DNA of 64,000 bases from Pseudomonadota bacterium (GTDB lineage: Bacteria; Desulfobacterota; Desulfobacteria; Desulfobacterales; Desulfolunaceae). Positions 8,064 through 16,279 of the stretch are shown piece after piece (the first letter of the stretch is position 1; each line of letters begins with the position of its first letter). The stretch lies in the NCBI GenBank assembly GCA_018818835.1, contig JAHIRD010000127.1, positions 1 through 64,000 on the forward strand. Direction: 5' to 3'. The notes below the pieces were generated by a model that worked only from the letters and a program-made list of their open reading frames with translations, had not been told where the DNA came from and ran no database searches. Both the position numbers and the translations under genes were made by a program.

Positions 8064-10277
8064 ATGGGCATTCGCATAACACATAAGCACAAGCAAAACA
8101 CCCTGGGCCAAGGTCTGATATTTCCCGTCATAGCCTTGGTATGGGGTGCGATGTTGGCTTTGGCCCAGCCCTGTAACAGCCAGACTCGGGGGATAGAACT
8201 CAGACCGGAGATAGGCATGGTTAACTTGAGCAGATCTTTGTCTTACATGGAGGACAAGAATGATTCTTTCCATGTGGACGATCTGATCAGCGGCAAATCA
8301 AGCGGTTTGTGGCAGGAAAACACAGCGGAAAATATGAACTTTGGCTACACGGATTCGGTATACTGGGTTATGGGGGATTGTATCAACACCCGCAACGAAT
8401 CCATGAAATATCTGATTGAAATTGCTTACCCTGTGATTGATTATATCACGGTGTACGCCATCCGGAAGGATCAAAGGGATACCTGGACCCTGGGTGACAA
8501 GTTCCCCTTTGACGAGCGGCCCATCAAACACAGAAATTTTGTTATTCCGGTCCGTTTTGCGCCCCATGAACAGGTCCGGTTTATTTTTCGTGTCAAAACC
8601 ACAAGCTCCATGCAGATTCCCATCCGGGCCTGGACAGAAGCCGGTTTCATGGAAGAAAACCAGGCCGAGGTGCTGGGTCTTAGCCTGTATTACGGTGCCA
8701 TGATGGTGATGATTGTTTATAATCTGTTTATCTTCATGTCCATCAAGGAAATCAACTATCTTTATTATGTGATTTATGTGGTGTGCATGACATTGTTTGT
8801 GACAAGTCTGAATGGCACCAGTTATCAGTATCTGTGGCCCAATGCAACCCATTGGAATGATCAGGTGATCGTGGCCAGTCTAAACGGTGTGGTTTTGTTT
8901 GCCCTTCTGTTTGTGCTCGGTTTTTTGAGGGGCAAGGAACATTACCCTAAAAATTACATCCTTCTTATGATGTTGGCCTGGATTGGGGGTTTTCAGATCA
9001 TTGCATCGTTTTTCACCTCCTATCGGCTGGGAATTGCTTCGGCCATTATTCTGGCCATCATTGCTATTGTCTATGGGTATTTCCTGCTTATAGGCCTGTG
9101 CATAAAGGGTCTTAGATCGGCCAAAATTTTTCTTGTGGCATGGAGTGTTATGCTGGTGGGGGGGGTTACCCTTGCCTTGAATAAATTCGGGCTGTTGCCG
9201 AGGAATTTTATAACGGAAAATGCAGCTCAGATCGGATCGGTTCTTGAAGTGACCCTTTTGTCATTCGCCATGGCTGACCGACTTAACCGGGAAAAGAAGG
9301 CCCGGATCGAAGCCCAGGCCGTGGCAAGCAACAGGGAACGACTGGCGCGCATTGCCAATGAAAACGCCCTGATCAAGGAGCAGCAAGCCCGGAAGGCCAG
9401 GGAGGAAGCCATCCGGATTCAGAAACGAGCAAGTGAAACCCTTGAGAGAAAGGTGGCTGAAAGGACCCGGCAGCTTGACCAGAGCCTCAATGAGGTTAAG
9501 ACCGCCAACGATCACATTGTGAGCAGCCTGACCTATGCCCGGATGATCCAAAAGGCCATGCTGCCCCATGGAGACGTCATCAATAATGCCTTTTTAGACC
9601 ATTTTATCTGGTGGGAACCCCGGGATATGGTGGGGGGCGATTTTTATATGATTGAATGGATCGATACTGGCTATATACTGGGTGTCGGGGACTGCACCGG
9701 GCATGGCGTTCCGGGTTCGTTCATGACTCTTATCGTAAATTTTGCGTTAAATCGTATCATTCGTGGAGAAAAATGCTATGATCCGGGACAAATTCTTGCT
9801 AAACTGAACAAGCATATCAAAAAGACACTTAAGCAAGACACCCAAAGTCCCCTGGCCGATGAGGGACTGGATATCGGGTTTTGTTCCGTGGATCTCCAGC
9901 AGCGAATCCTTACATTCTCAGGCGCACGATTGGACTTGAATTATACCCATAACGGAATCATTCAAACAGCTAAAGGGGACAACCAGAGTCTTGGTTATAC
10001 GTATTCGAATGATCACCATCATTTTAAGACCCACCGGATTTCCATTGAACCCGGTATGAATTTTTATCTGGCCACAGACGGAATTTACGAACAGCCCGGA
10101 GAAGGAACAGGGCTGGGATTTGGTAAAAAACGATTGAGGGAGCTGATGCTGGATAATAGTGATCTCCCCTTTGACAGGCAACACCAGGTCTTGAGGCAGG
10201 CATTTGAAACCCATCGTGGGAAAAGAGATCAGGTGGATGATCTGACCATGGTTGCATTCAGACTCGGAATTTATTAA
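8064..10277 (+). CDS. 7TMR-DISM receptor with SpoIIE (PP2C) phosphatase domain, paralogue 3
   Basis: The third tandem copy (737 residues) starts 9 bp after paralogue 2. Domain order is identical: signal peptide ending near SQT, DISMED2 (MNFGYTDSVYWVMGDC), 7TM, a coiled coil rich in Arg/Ala/Glu, and a SpoIIE phosphatase (DMVGGDFYMIE, GVGDCTGHGVPGSFMT, LATDGIYEQPG, VDDLTMVAF). Its 3' end is followed after 13 bp by the SiaB-like gene, so this copy is the direct operon partner of the kinase and phosphoprotein. In the Pseudomonas Sia system a HAMP-SpoIIE phosphatase (SiaA) takes this role; here the sensor half is different. Confidence 0.87.
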   Translation: MGIRITHKHKQNTLGQGLIFPVIALVWGAMLALAQPCNSQTRGIELRPEIGMVNLSRSLSYMEDKNDSFHVDDLISGKSSGLWQENTAENMNFGYTDSVYWVMGDCINTRNESMKYLIEIAYPVIDYITVYAIRKDQRDTWTLGDKFPFDERPIKHRNFVIPVRFAPHEQVRFIFRVKTTSSMQIPIRAWTEAGFMEENQAEVLGLSLYYGAMMVMIVYNLFIFMSIKEINYLYYVIYVVCMTLFVTSLNGTSYQYLWPNATHWNDQVIVASLNGVVLFALLFVLGFLRGKEHYPKNYILLMMLAWIGGFQIIASFFTSYRLGIASAIILAIIAIVYGYFLLIGLCIKGLRSAKIFLVAWSVMLVGGVTLALNKFGLLPRNFITENAAQIGSVLEVTLLSFAMADRLNREKKARIEAQAVASNRERLARIANENALIKEQQARKAREEAIRIQKRASETLERKVAERTRQLDQSLNEVKTANDHIVSSLTYARMIQKAMLPHGDVINNAFLDHFIWWEPRDMVGGDFYMIEWIDTGYILGVGDCTGHGVPGSFMTLIVNFALNRIIRGEKCYDPGQILAKLNKHIKKTLKQDTQSPLADEGLDIGFCSVDLQQRILTFSGARLDLNYTHNGIIQTAKGDNQSLGYTYSNDHHHFKTHRISIEPGMNFYLATDGIYEQPGEGTGLGFGKKRLRELMLDNSDLPFDRQHQVLRQAFETHRGKRDQVDDLTMVAFRLGIY

Positions 10278-10290
10278 GAAGGAGAAACGT

Positions 10291-10839
10291 ATGACAATGA
10301 GGTTATTTAACCTGAGGGAATGTTTTTCCAAGAAAAAAATTATTTTCTGCTATAGTGGCCCCATGAGCCAGGATTTGATGGTGGAAATTGGAAACACCCT
10401 TAAAAGCAAAATGCAGCAGGACTCATTCAATCGGAGTATGGTCGCAAAAACGTTTGCCATTCTGGTGGAGCAGGTTCAGAATATCATCCATTACTCCACG
10501 GAACAGACCGTGTTGAGAAGTCTTGAAGAATCCAAATTGAGCAATGGAATTGTGGCTGTGGGATACGAAAAAAAAAGTTATTTCGTGTCCAGCGGTAACA
10601 TGATTCACATCAAGGATAAAGATAAGATTGCTGCGATGATTGATAAGATAAACAGTCTGGGACCGGAAGAAAAAAAACAGTACTACAAGGAAATGCGCAA
10701 AAAAGGACCGGACGAGGGCAGTCGTGGGGCAGGATTGGGGTTTATTGAAATGGCCAGAAAAACCGAGCATCCTGTTGATTATGATTTTATTGATATTGAC
10801 AAAAACTTCTGCTTTTTTACGATAAGACTGCATATCTGA
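10291..10839 (+). CDS. siaB: SiaB-family protein kinase (DUF6272)
   Basis: An HATPase/GHKL-like small kinase of 182 residues, homologous to SiaB, which phosphorylates SiaC in the Pseudomonas biofilm switch. Family-like segments: FCYSGPMSQDLM at the start, FAILVEQVQNIIHYS around residues 50-65, a mid-protein NGIVAVGY strand, and the C-terminal RGAGLGFIEMARK, which is the glycine-rich nucleotide loop. The ATG at 10291 is chosen over 10252 because AAGGAG lies 7 bp upstream and 10252 would overlap the phosphatase gene. SiaC follows 11 bp downstream. Confidence 0.85.
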   Translation: MTMRLFNLRECFSKKKIIFCYSGPMSQDLMVEIGNTLKSKMQQDSFNRSMVAKTFAILVEQVQNIIHYSTEQTVLRSLEESKLSNGIVAVGYEKKSYFVSSGNMIHIKDKDKIAAMIDKINSLGPEEKKQYYKEMRKKGPDEGSRGAGLGFIEMARKTEHPVDYDFIDIDKNFCFFTIRLHI

Positions 10840-10850
10840 ACGGAGGATTT

Positions 10851-11234
10851 ATGGATGATCTTAAAATAGAGCCAACGAAATTCACTCCTGAAATCACATT
10901 CGACTATAACCACCGATTGCTTGAGATCAAGGGGGAATCCTATCCGGAAAATACCTCCGAATTCTTCAATCCGGTTTTTAAGTGGCTGGAGGACTATCTG
11001 GCCGGTGACCATGACGAGACCACCGTTGTGAATATCGAATTATACTATTTCAACAGCAGTTCCTCCAAGGTGCTGATGAATTTCCTTGAAGTGCTGGACC
11101 AGGCTTCGGCAAAGGGGAAAAATATCACCGTCAACTGGGTGTATGAAGAGGAAGATGAAGATAGTCTGGAATTCGGTGAGGAGTTTGCAGAAGACCTGAA
11201 CCACGTAACCTTTAATCTCAAAGCCAAGGAATAG
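10851..11234 (+). CDS. siaC: SiaC-family regulatory phosphoprotein (DUF1987)
   Basis: A 127-residue anti-sigma-antagonist-like protein. In the known system, unphosphorylated SiaC binds and activates a diguanylate cyclase; SiaB phosphorylates it and SiaA dephosphorylates it. DUF1987 signatures are visible: GESYPENTSEFFNPVFKWLE and IELYYFNSSSSKVLMNFLE. The expected phospho-acceptor position (Thr in Pseudomonas, in a N-T-S-S context) is Ser69 here. A GGAGG ribosome site precedes the ATG. No cyclase gene follows; the nearest GGDEF gene in the window is at 35048. The gene converges on bioF with a 7-bp gap. Confidence 0.88.
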   Translation: MDDLKIEPTKFTPEITFDYNHRLLEIKGESYPENTSEFFNPVFKWLEDYLAGDHDETTVVNIELYYFNSSSSKVLMNFLEVLDQASAKGKNITVNWVYEEEDEDSLEFGEEFAEDLNHVTFNLKAKE

Positions 11235-11241
11235 ACAGGGC

Positions 11242-12381
11242 TCACGGGTGGTGACGTATGATCAATGTGTCCACCAAGCGCTGAATGTGATCGTATTGAT
11301 GCAGAGCAGTCAGGCTGATCCGTAATATGGCCTGACCCAGTGGCACCGTGGGAAAGCGGGCAGGAAAGACCAAGATATCATCGTGATAAAGATTCCGGGC
11401 CAGTTCCATTGTTTTTTTCTCATCACCGATGTTTACAGAAAGAATGTGGGCATCTCCGTTGACGGTGAACCCAGCCCCCACAAGTTTCATTTTTAATGAA
11501 CGGGAGAGCCCTTGAAGGTACTCCCGTTTGTCGTCGGATGATTCAATGACCGAAAGGATATCTACTGCACTCTTTGCATGGGCTTCTGGAAGTGCCGTAC
11601 TGTAAATCAAGGGTGCTGAGAAATTTATAAGATAGTCCCTGAACAATTTTGGAAGAAGAACAATGGCCCCAAAAAGGCCAAAGGCTTTACCCAGTGTGCC
11701 CACGCCCACATCAGCCACTGTTTTACCCACCCCCCGTCCTCCCTTGCCACAGACCCCATAGGAATGGGCCTCATCCACCACGCAGAGAAAGCCGTATGTT
11801 TTCTTTAAAGCCGAAAGGGAGTCAATATCCGGGAAATCACCGTCCATGCTGAACAGGCCTTCTGTGATTACGGCCCGTGGCCCTTGTCCTCCGGATTTAA
11901 GCCGTTTTTCAAGATGGTTCATGGCGTTGTGTTTGTACCCTGAAAAGGCGGCTCCGCTCAAGGCAAGACCCTTTACACTGCTGGCATGGATGTGTTTGTC
12001 AAAATAGATATGGTCTCCTTTGCCAAACAAGGTAGAGATCAGAGCCAGATTGGCCTGGAACCCCGAGGGGAAAAACAGGGCGTCTTCAAAACCGAAATAC
12101 GCCGCGAATGTTTGCTCGGCCTCCCGCATCATCTGGAAATTCCCTGAAACCAGTCGTGACGATGAGGCCGAAGGCCCCATGGCCTCAAAGTTTTCAGCCA
12201 CCATTTTTCTGACTGCTGGATCAGATCCCAGGCCCAGGTAATCGTTGGATGCGAAATTGAGCCGGGTCCGGCCTTCCATATGAATAAAGGGTCCCTCTTT
12301 CCGGGCAATTTCCGGGGGATTCCGGTATAGGTCCGTGAGTTTTTGGTGCTTCAATCGTTGGGCATATCGTTTTTCAAACAT
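11242..12381 (-). CDS. bioF: 8-amino-7-oxononanoate synthase BioF
   Basis: A PLP-dependent decarboxylative condensation of pimeloyl thioester with L-alanine, the first committed biotin ring step. At 379 residues it is the usual length. Visible: NFASNDYLGLGSDP near residue 45, SRLVSGNFQMMREAE, FPSGFQANLALISTLFG, VVDEAHSYGVCGKGGRG and the PLP-lysine motif GTLGKAFGLFG near residue 233. It is the last gene of the bioB-led operon and overlaps the upstream hotdog gene by 31 bp, indicating translational coupling. BioF normally accepts pimeloyl-ACP or pimeloyl-CoA; the ACP in this operon is the likely donor. Confidence 0.95.
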   Translation of the reverse strand: MFEKRYAQRLKHQKLTDLYRNPPEIARKEGPFIHMEGRTRLNFASNDYLGLGSDPAVRKMVAENFEAMGPSASSSRLVSGNFQMMREAEQTFAAYFGFEDALFFPSGFQANLALISTLFGKGDHIYFDKHIHASSVKGLALSGAAFSGYKHNAMNHLEKRLKSGGQGPRAVITEGLFSMDGDFPDIDSLSALKKTYGFLCVVDEAHSYGVCGKGGRGVGKTVADVGVGTLGKAFGLFGAIVLLPKLFRDYLINFSAPLIYSTALPEAHAKSAVDILSVIESSDDKREYLQGLSRSLKMKLVGAGFTVNGDAHILSVNIGDEKKTMELARNLYHDDILVFPARFPTVPLGQAILRISLTALHQYDHIQRLVDTLIIRHHP

Positions 12382-12806
12382 GAGAACAGGTTCCGATAAT
12401 GGGATTCAAGGATATCTTTCCGGAAATGGTGGTCGTAATCACCCAGGGCAAATAAAAAACGCCCTTCAATCCGGGTTTCACCATCTTTTTCCGCAAAAAG
12501 GTCATAGGCATAGGCCTGTTTGCTTTGACTGACAAGGGTACCCCATGCCCGATAGAACCCAGGCTCAAGGCAGCTTTTTTGTGCTTTAACATGCTGGATT
12601 TTTAGAAGAAAGGCATGCTTGACCAGGCTTGTGAGATACCGGACATGGAGGGCTCCGGCCTGGGCCAGGATTTCAATGCCCGTATGGATCTGAGTGTCTT
12701 CTTTATCAATGGTTTTGCTGATACCTATTCGATTCGGCCCGAGAAAAAGGATGTGGTCAGCCATGACAAAACCCTGGCGGCCGGTGCGTATGATTAAGGT
12801 TTCCAT
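12351..12806 (-). CDS. ApeP-like hotdog 3-hydroxyacyl-ACP dehydratase
   Basis: A 151-residue hotdog-fold protein. The segment IHTGIEILAQAGALHVRY (Glu45) corresponds to the catalytic-Glu helix of ApeP/FabZ-type dehydratases, and His18 in VMADHILFLG is the likely partner. It overlaps the ketosynthase gene upstream by 13 bp and bioF downstream by 31 bp, so it is an integral part of the biotin operon. The proposed role is dehydration of the 3-hydroxyacyl-ACP intermediate while the pimeloyl chain is built. It could alternatively be a thioesterase-like hotdog; the Glu helix favours dehydratase. Confidence 0.7.
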   Translation of the reverse strand: METLIIRTGRQGFVMADHILFLGPNRIGISKTIDKEDTQIHTGIEILAQAGALHVRYLTSLVKHAFLLKIQHVKAQKSCLEPGFYRAWGTLVSQSKQAYAYDLFAEKDGETRIEGRFLFALGDYDHHFRKDILESHYRNLFSCLKNDMPND

Positions 12807-14008
12807 GATTGTATCACCAGGGCGCTGTTCTGGCCTCCAAATCCGAAATTTTCAAGAAGTATGGTCCGGGGATTCATGGATGTGGGTGCCTTGAGAAAAT
12901 GAAGTTCCGGGTTAAGGGGCTCCACCAGATTTCTCACGCCGGGAAAGAGACCCAATTCAAGGCAGCTCAGGCAGAGGGCCAGCTCCACAGCCCCACAGGC
13001 CGATGCCAGATGGCCAATCCATGATTTGAGGGCCGTGATTTTTGGGCTGTGACCCTTGAAAACCCGTTGGATCATACCGGCTTCCATCCGGTCATTGAGC
13101 ACGGTTCCCGTGCCGTGGGTGGAAATCAGGTCCACATCTCCAGGGTTGAGGCCCGCCTCGGAAAGGGCATGTTGCACAGCATGTTCTGCCCATGTTCCCT
13201 GGGGCTCCGGGGCTGTCATAGTGTATCCGTCCATGGCAGAGCCATACCCGCAGATTTCAGCCAGAATTCTCGCTCCCCGGGCTTTGGCATGGTCAAGGCT
13301 CTCTATAAGCACGGATGCTCCGCCTTCGCCGGCCACAAAACCCGTCCGGCAGACATCAAAGGGTGCGTATGTTTGCCTGGGGTCTTCTATTCCTTGCCAC
13401 AGGGCCTGGGCTTTTTTGTAAGCGAGGATCCCCCCGGGGGACAAGCGGGAATCTCCTCCCCCTGCAAATGCAAGATCCAGGTAGCCATCTTTGACTTTAC
13501 GGAAGGCTTCGCCCACAGCCATCATGGACGCGGCACAGGCCGAACCCACGCTCAGGTTTTCACCATGGATCCCGGCCAGCCGAGAAATGGCGGATGCCGC
13601 AGTATTGGGTAAGAATCTTAGCAGAAAGAGAGCTGGAAGAGGGTCTTGAACGATCTGTCCGTCCCGGATATCCGGGCATTCCCCACCCAGGTCCATGTTG
13701 GGCCCGCTGCCCACAAAAAGACCGGCCCTTTCGCATTGATCCGGCCTGAGTTTCGATGCATTAATCGCTTTAAGAGCCGCAGCCAGTGCAAACTCAACGC
13801 CTCTGTTCAGGTAGCGTGCATCCTTGAACCGTCCTGTATGGTCTTTGAGATTGAAATCATGGACCGGGCTGACTGCCGTTGTGGGGTCATACACAGGCCG
13901 CTCAAAGGTCACGCGATCCTTTAGGATGTTTTCAACGATGGCCTCAGGGTCAGAGCCCAGTGAAGAGAAAAGGCCCATGGATGTTATGACGACGCGGTTT
14001 TTCATCAT
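12794..14008 (-). CDS. Beta-ketoacyl-ACP synthase (FabF/KAS II type) of the biotin operon
   Basis: A 404-residue condensing enzyme with the full thiolase-fold signature: nucleophile Cys158 in SVGSACAASMMAVG, first His in ISTHGTGTVLNDRMEA and second His in LKSWIGHLASACGAVE, plus the C-terminal LENFGFGGQNSALVI loop. The Cys-His-His triad makes it a chain-elongating (malonyl-ACP using) synthase rather than a KAS III. Its place between ACP, dehydratase and BioF genes suggests that it elongates the pimelate precursor separately from bulk fatty acid synthesis. The gene is 27 bp downstream of the nitroreductase gene. Confidence 0.87.
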   Translation of the reverse strand: MMKNRVVITSMGLFSSLGSDPEAIVENILKDRVTFERPVYDPTTAVSPVHDFNLKDHTGRFKDARYLNRGVEFALAAALKAINASKLRPDQCERAGLFVGSGPNMDLGGECPDIRDGQIVQDPLPALFLLRFLPNTAASAISRLAGIHGENLSVGSACAASMMAVGEAFRKVKDGYLDLAFAGGGDSRLSPGGILAYKKAQALWQGIEDPRQTYAPFDVCRTGFVAGEGGASVLIESLDHAKARGARILAEICGYGSAMDGYTMTAPEPQGTWAEHAVQHALSEAGLNPGDVDLISTHGTGTVLNDRMEAGMIQRVFKGHSPKITALKSWIGHLASACGAVELALCLSCLELGLFPGVRNLVEPLNPELHFLKAPTSMNPRTILLENFGFGGQNSALVIQSWKP

Positions 14009-14035
14009 TTGTTTAAGCGCTGCCCGGGACAGTCG

Positions 14036-14662
14036 TCAGACCGTTTGGCAGATTTCCTCCGCAGTAATACGTTGAAGAGTCGAGGCCTTTTCATCGGCAA
14101 AACCTGCCGTGACAAAGCAGGTGATACGCAGGTCCGTTCCAAGGATATCCGATACATCACGGATATAAACAAGGGGTGCCGTGAGAATACAGGTGGCAAT
14201 ACCCAGTTCGGTCCCTTTCAGAATAAATGCTGAAAGGGACAGGCCCGTAGCCAAATCAAGATCCTTGTTTTTTTTTAAGGCATCCACGGTGAGCCCTGCA
14301 TCCTGGAGACGGTCCTGGAAGGACATTACATTTTTTGTGCCCAGGGCAAACAGATAAGGCGCAGAGAACATGAATTCGGAAAAACGATAATAGGCCCGGA
14401 TCAGATTTCGGATTTTTTTTGAGGCTCCCAAGGATTCGTACTGGGCAAGAAACCCCTCCTTTCCCAGAGCCATATTCTTTTTCAGGGCATCTTTGATGGA
14501 AACAGAGTCGATCAAAAGAAAGCGCACCGGTTCCGAATGGGAGGGTGAGGGCGCAAGACAGGCACTTCCCAGCATTTGGTTTACCAACAACCGATCAGGC
14601 GTTTCAGGTGTGTAACGCCGGATGCTTCTCCGCTCCCTTAAAATCTGATCAAAACTCATCAT
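14036..14662 (-). CDS. Nitroreductase-family flavoprotein in the biotin operon
   Basis: A 208-residue FMN-dependent nitroreductase-fold protein: ERRSIRRYTPETPDRLLVNQML at the N-terminus (the SRRSIR(R/K)F FMN-phosphate motif), LAPSPSHSEPVRFLLI, and a C-terminal GTELGIATCILTAP helix. Family members reduce nitro, quinone or enone groups using NAD(P)H. The operon has a ketosynthase, reductase and dehydratases but no FabI/FabK/FabV enoyl reductase, so this protein is a candidate for the enoyl-ACP reduction step. That role is an inference from position only; it might instead be an unrelated flavin enzyme. Confidence 0.8.
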   Translation of the reverse strand: MMSFDQILRERRSIRRYTPETPDRLLVNQMLGSACLAPSPSHSEPVRFLLIDSVSIKDALKKNMALGKEGFLAQYESLGASKKIRNLIRAYYRFSEFMFSAPYLFALGTKNVMSFQDRLQDAGLTVDALKKNKDLDLATGLSLSAFILKGTELGIATCILTAPLVYIRDVSDILGTDLRITCFVTAGFADEKASTLQRITAEEICQTV

Positions 14663-14671
14663 ACCCGGGGC

Positions 14672-15034
14672 CTAATTTTTCCAGTTGATATAACTGACAA
14701 GATCTTTGACCTTGATCACCGGTCCATGGGGAAGATCCTCAAGAATTTCCTTGATCCTCTCCCGGGTCAGATACGGATACTTTTCCATCATGTATTCACC
14801 CATATCTTTTGGACACTCCTTGGGTTTGTCCAGATAAATTCGCAAGGTTTTCAGAAAGATTTCATCATCATCCACCTCGATTTTAAATTCCGTATTCAGA
14901 ACAACCGCAAGCTCCAGAAGATCAATGGACTCGGCTTCCAGGTCTCTGATCAAATAGGTTTCCGGGCCGATATTGTTTGGATCGAAATCCAGTATATCAG
15001 CCAGGGATTCGATGACTTTTGATATAACATTCAT
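14672..15034 (-). CDS. Acyl carrier protein of the biotin operon
   Basis: A 120-residue ACP. The phosphopantetheine attachment site is Ser36 in RDLEAESIDLLELAVVLN, and the surrounding acidic helices fit the fold. It is about 40 residues longer than a housekeeping ACP: the C-terminal extension (MGEYMMEKYPYLTRERIKEIL...VKDLVSYINWKN) has a second Leu/Ile-rich helical unit. It lies 9 bp upstream of the nitroreductase gene and is preceded by a palindromic repeat that separates it from the SDR gene. It is probably the carrier of the nascent pimeloyl chain. Confidence 0.88.
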   Translation of the reverse strand: MNVISKVIESLADILDFDPNNIGPETYLIRDLEAESIDLLELAVVLNTEFKIEVDDDEIFLKTLRIYLDKPKECPKDMGEYMMEKYPYLTRERIKEILEDLPHGPVIKVKDLVSYINWKN

Positions 15035-15051
15035 GGCGTTTCCTTATACCT

Positions 15052-15205
15052 GATGGCGTCGTAAAAAAGTCCCATATGCGGCGTTATAGTGTTTGGCCGG
15101 ACGTTCGACATACGCTTAAAAGAATGCCTTCGCACCCGGCCAAACACTATGCCTTGCCTATGGACCTTTTTCCAAAGCCATCCGTCGGTTTTTTACGAGT
15201 TCATC
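15052..15205. repeat. Palindromic mobile repeat (family P), full copy inside the biotin operon
   Basis: A ~154-bp element starting GATGGCGTCGTAAAAAAGTC and ending TTTTTTACGAGTTCATC, so its ends are imperfect inverted repeats around TCGTAAAAA. The core carries inverted copies of GTGTTTGGCCGG and CCGGCCAAACAC. It shares both ends and core with the copy at 49122-49267. Transcription of the bio operon must pass through it, and the RNA could form a long hairpin between the SDR and ACP genes. Confidence 0.8.
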
Positions 15206-15236
15206 AAACATGACGTAAAAATTCAAATTAAAAAAT

Positions 15237-15992
15237 TTAAGCAAAAAAATGTTTTCCTGAACCGATCCCCCCATCCATAACAAGTTCTGTGGCATTGAAC
15301 CCCCTTGCCCCATCCGAAAGCAGAAAAACGATGGTTTCAGCCACATCACGGGAAGAGAGCCAGTGTCTGTTAGGTATTTGGCGGATAAGTCGGTCCTGGT
15401 TATTCTCAATAAAGGATTTACCCCGTCCACATGCAACATACCCCGGACGTAGGGATACGGAACTGATGCCAAAGGAGCCCAGTTCAAGGGCAATGTTTTT
15501 GTACAAGGCCTCGGCAGCCAGTTTGGAGGCCGCATAAAAGCCCTGTCCCTGATTGGGTCGTCCCGCTGCACCCGAAGACACAAAGACCAGGCGGCCGAAT
15601 TTTTTTTTGATCATGAGACGGGTTGTTTTTTTCAGAAAGGCAGCCCTGAACGCAATATTTTCTTCAAGAAAACAATCGGTTTTCCTGGTATCTGCCGAAG
15701 AAACAAGCGTTTCATAGTCTCCCTGGGCAAAGTCCACCAGATAGTCCGGTCCTTGGGGAAGGTCATCAAACACGGTAGAGAGGGTGTCGCGCCTTGAAAA
15801 ATCAAGACCGCAGGTCTGATAAAGGTCAATGGAAAAGGGAAGGGCCGCCATGATTTTTTCCCGGCCCTCCGGGCTTCGGAAACTTAAGATGGGTCGAAGA
15901 CCTGCTTCAATCAGGAGGCCTGCAAGCTCAATGGCCATATCGCAGCTCCCCCCAGCGATCAGAACCGTTTGCCCTGAAAAAGAAAGTCTCAT
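15237..15992 (-). CDS. Short-chain dehydrogenase/reductase (FabG-like) of the biotin operon
   Basis: A 251-residue classical SDR: a cofactor loop VLIAGGSCDMAIELA (a variant of TGxxxGIG), a catalytic Ser in RLVFVSSGAAGRPN, the YAASK catalytic Tyr/Lys at about 162-166, and a C-terminal ATELVMDGGIGSG as in FabG. The glycine loop is unusual (GGSCDMA), so cofactor preference is unclear. The start overlaps the end of the hotdog gene by 4 bp, indicating coupling. The expected role is 3-ketoacyl-ACP reduction in the dedicated pimeloyl pathway. Confidence 0.82.
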   Translation of the reverse strand: MRLSFSGQTVLIAGGSCDMAIELAGLLIEAGLRPILSFRSPEGREKIMAALPFSIDLYQTCGLDFSRRDTLSTVFDDLPQGPDYLVDFAQGDYETLVSSADTRKTDCFLEENIAFRAAFLKKTTRLMIKKKFGRLVFVSSGAAGRPNQGQGFYAASKLAAEALYKNIALELGSFGISSVSLRPGYVACGRGKSFIENNQDRLIRQIPNRHWLSSRDVAETIVFLLSDGARGFNATELVMDGGIGSGKHFFA

Positions 15993-16273
15993 AGGTTCAC
16001 CGTGCCCGTAACCAGGGTTTTTTCATGATCATACAATCGGCAGAGGATACGGCCCGTCTCCGGGACAAGGCTGAACCGGTATTTCCCCGGAGAAATAAAA
16101 TGCTTGAACCGGAACTGGCTAAGATCAAGCTTGGCTCCTCCGCTCGCATACGTTCCAATGGCCTGGACAAAGGCCTGGACAATGATGCTGCCCGGAACAA
16201 TGGGATGACCCGGGAAGTGATCCTTATAAATCCCGTCATGCGGATCAAAATAAAAATAACCGTCCTTAATCAC
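15989..16273 (-). CDS. FabZ-like hotdog protein lacking the catalytic glutamate
   Basis: A 94-residue protein, short for FabZ (~140-150). It keeps the signature YKDHFPGHPIVPGSIIVQAF. His19 aligns with the FabZ catalytic His, but the catalytic Glu found 14 residues later in FabZ is Gln33 here. The N-terminal ~35 residues of FabZ are also absent. It may act as a weak or partner-dependent dehydratase, perhaps paired with the ApeP-like hotdog protein of the same operon, or only bind acyl-ACP. It is 6 bp downstream of bioB and overlaps the SDR gene by 4 bp. Confidence 0.75.
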   Translation of the reverse strand: MIKDGYFYFDPHDGIYKDHFPGHPIVPGSIIVQAFVQAIGTYASGGAKLDLSQFRFKHFISPGKYRFSLVPETGRILCRLYDHEKTLVTGTVNL

Positions 16274-16279
16274 CTTGAT

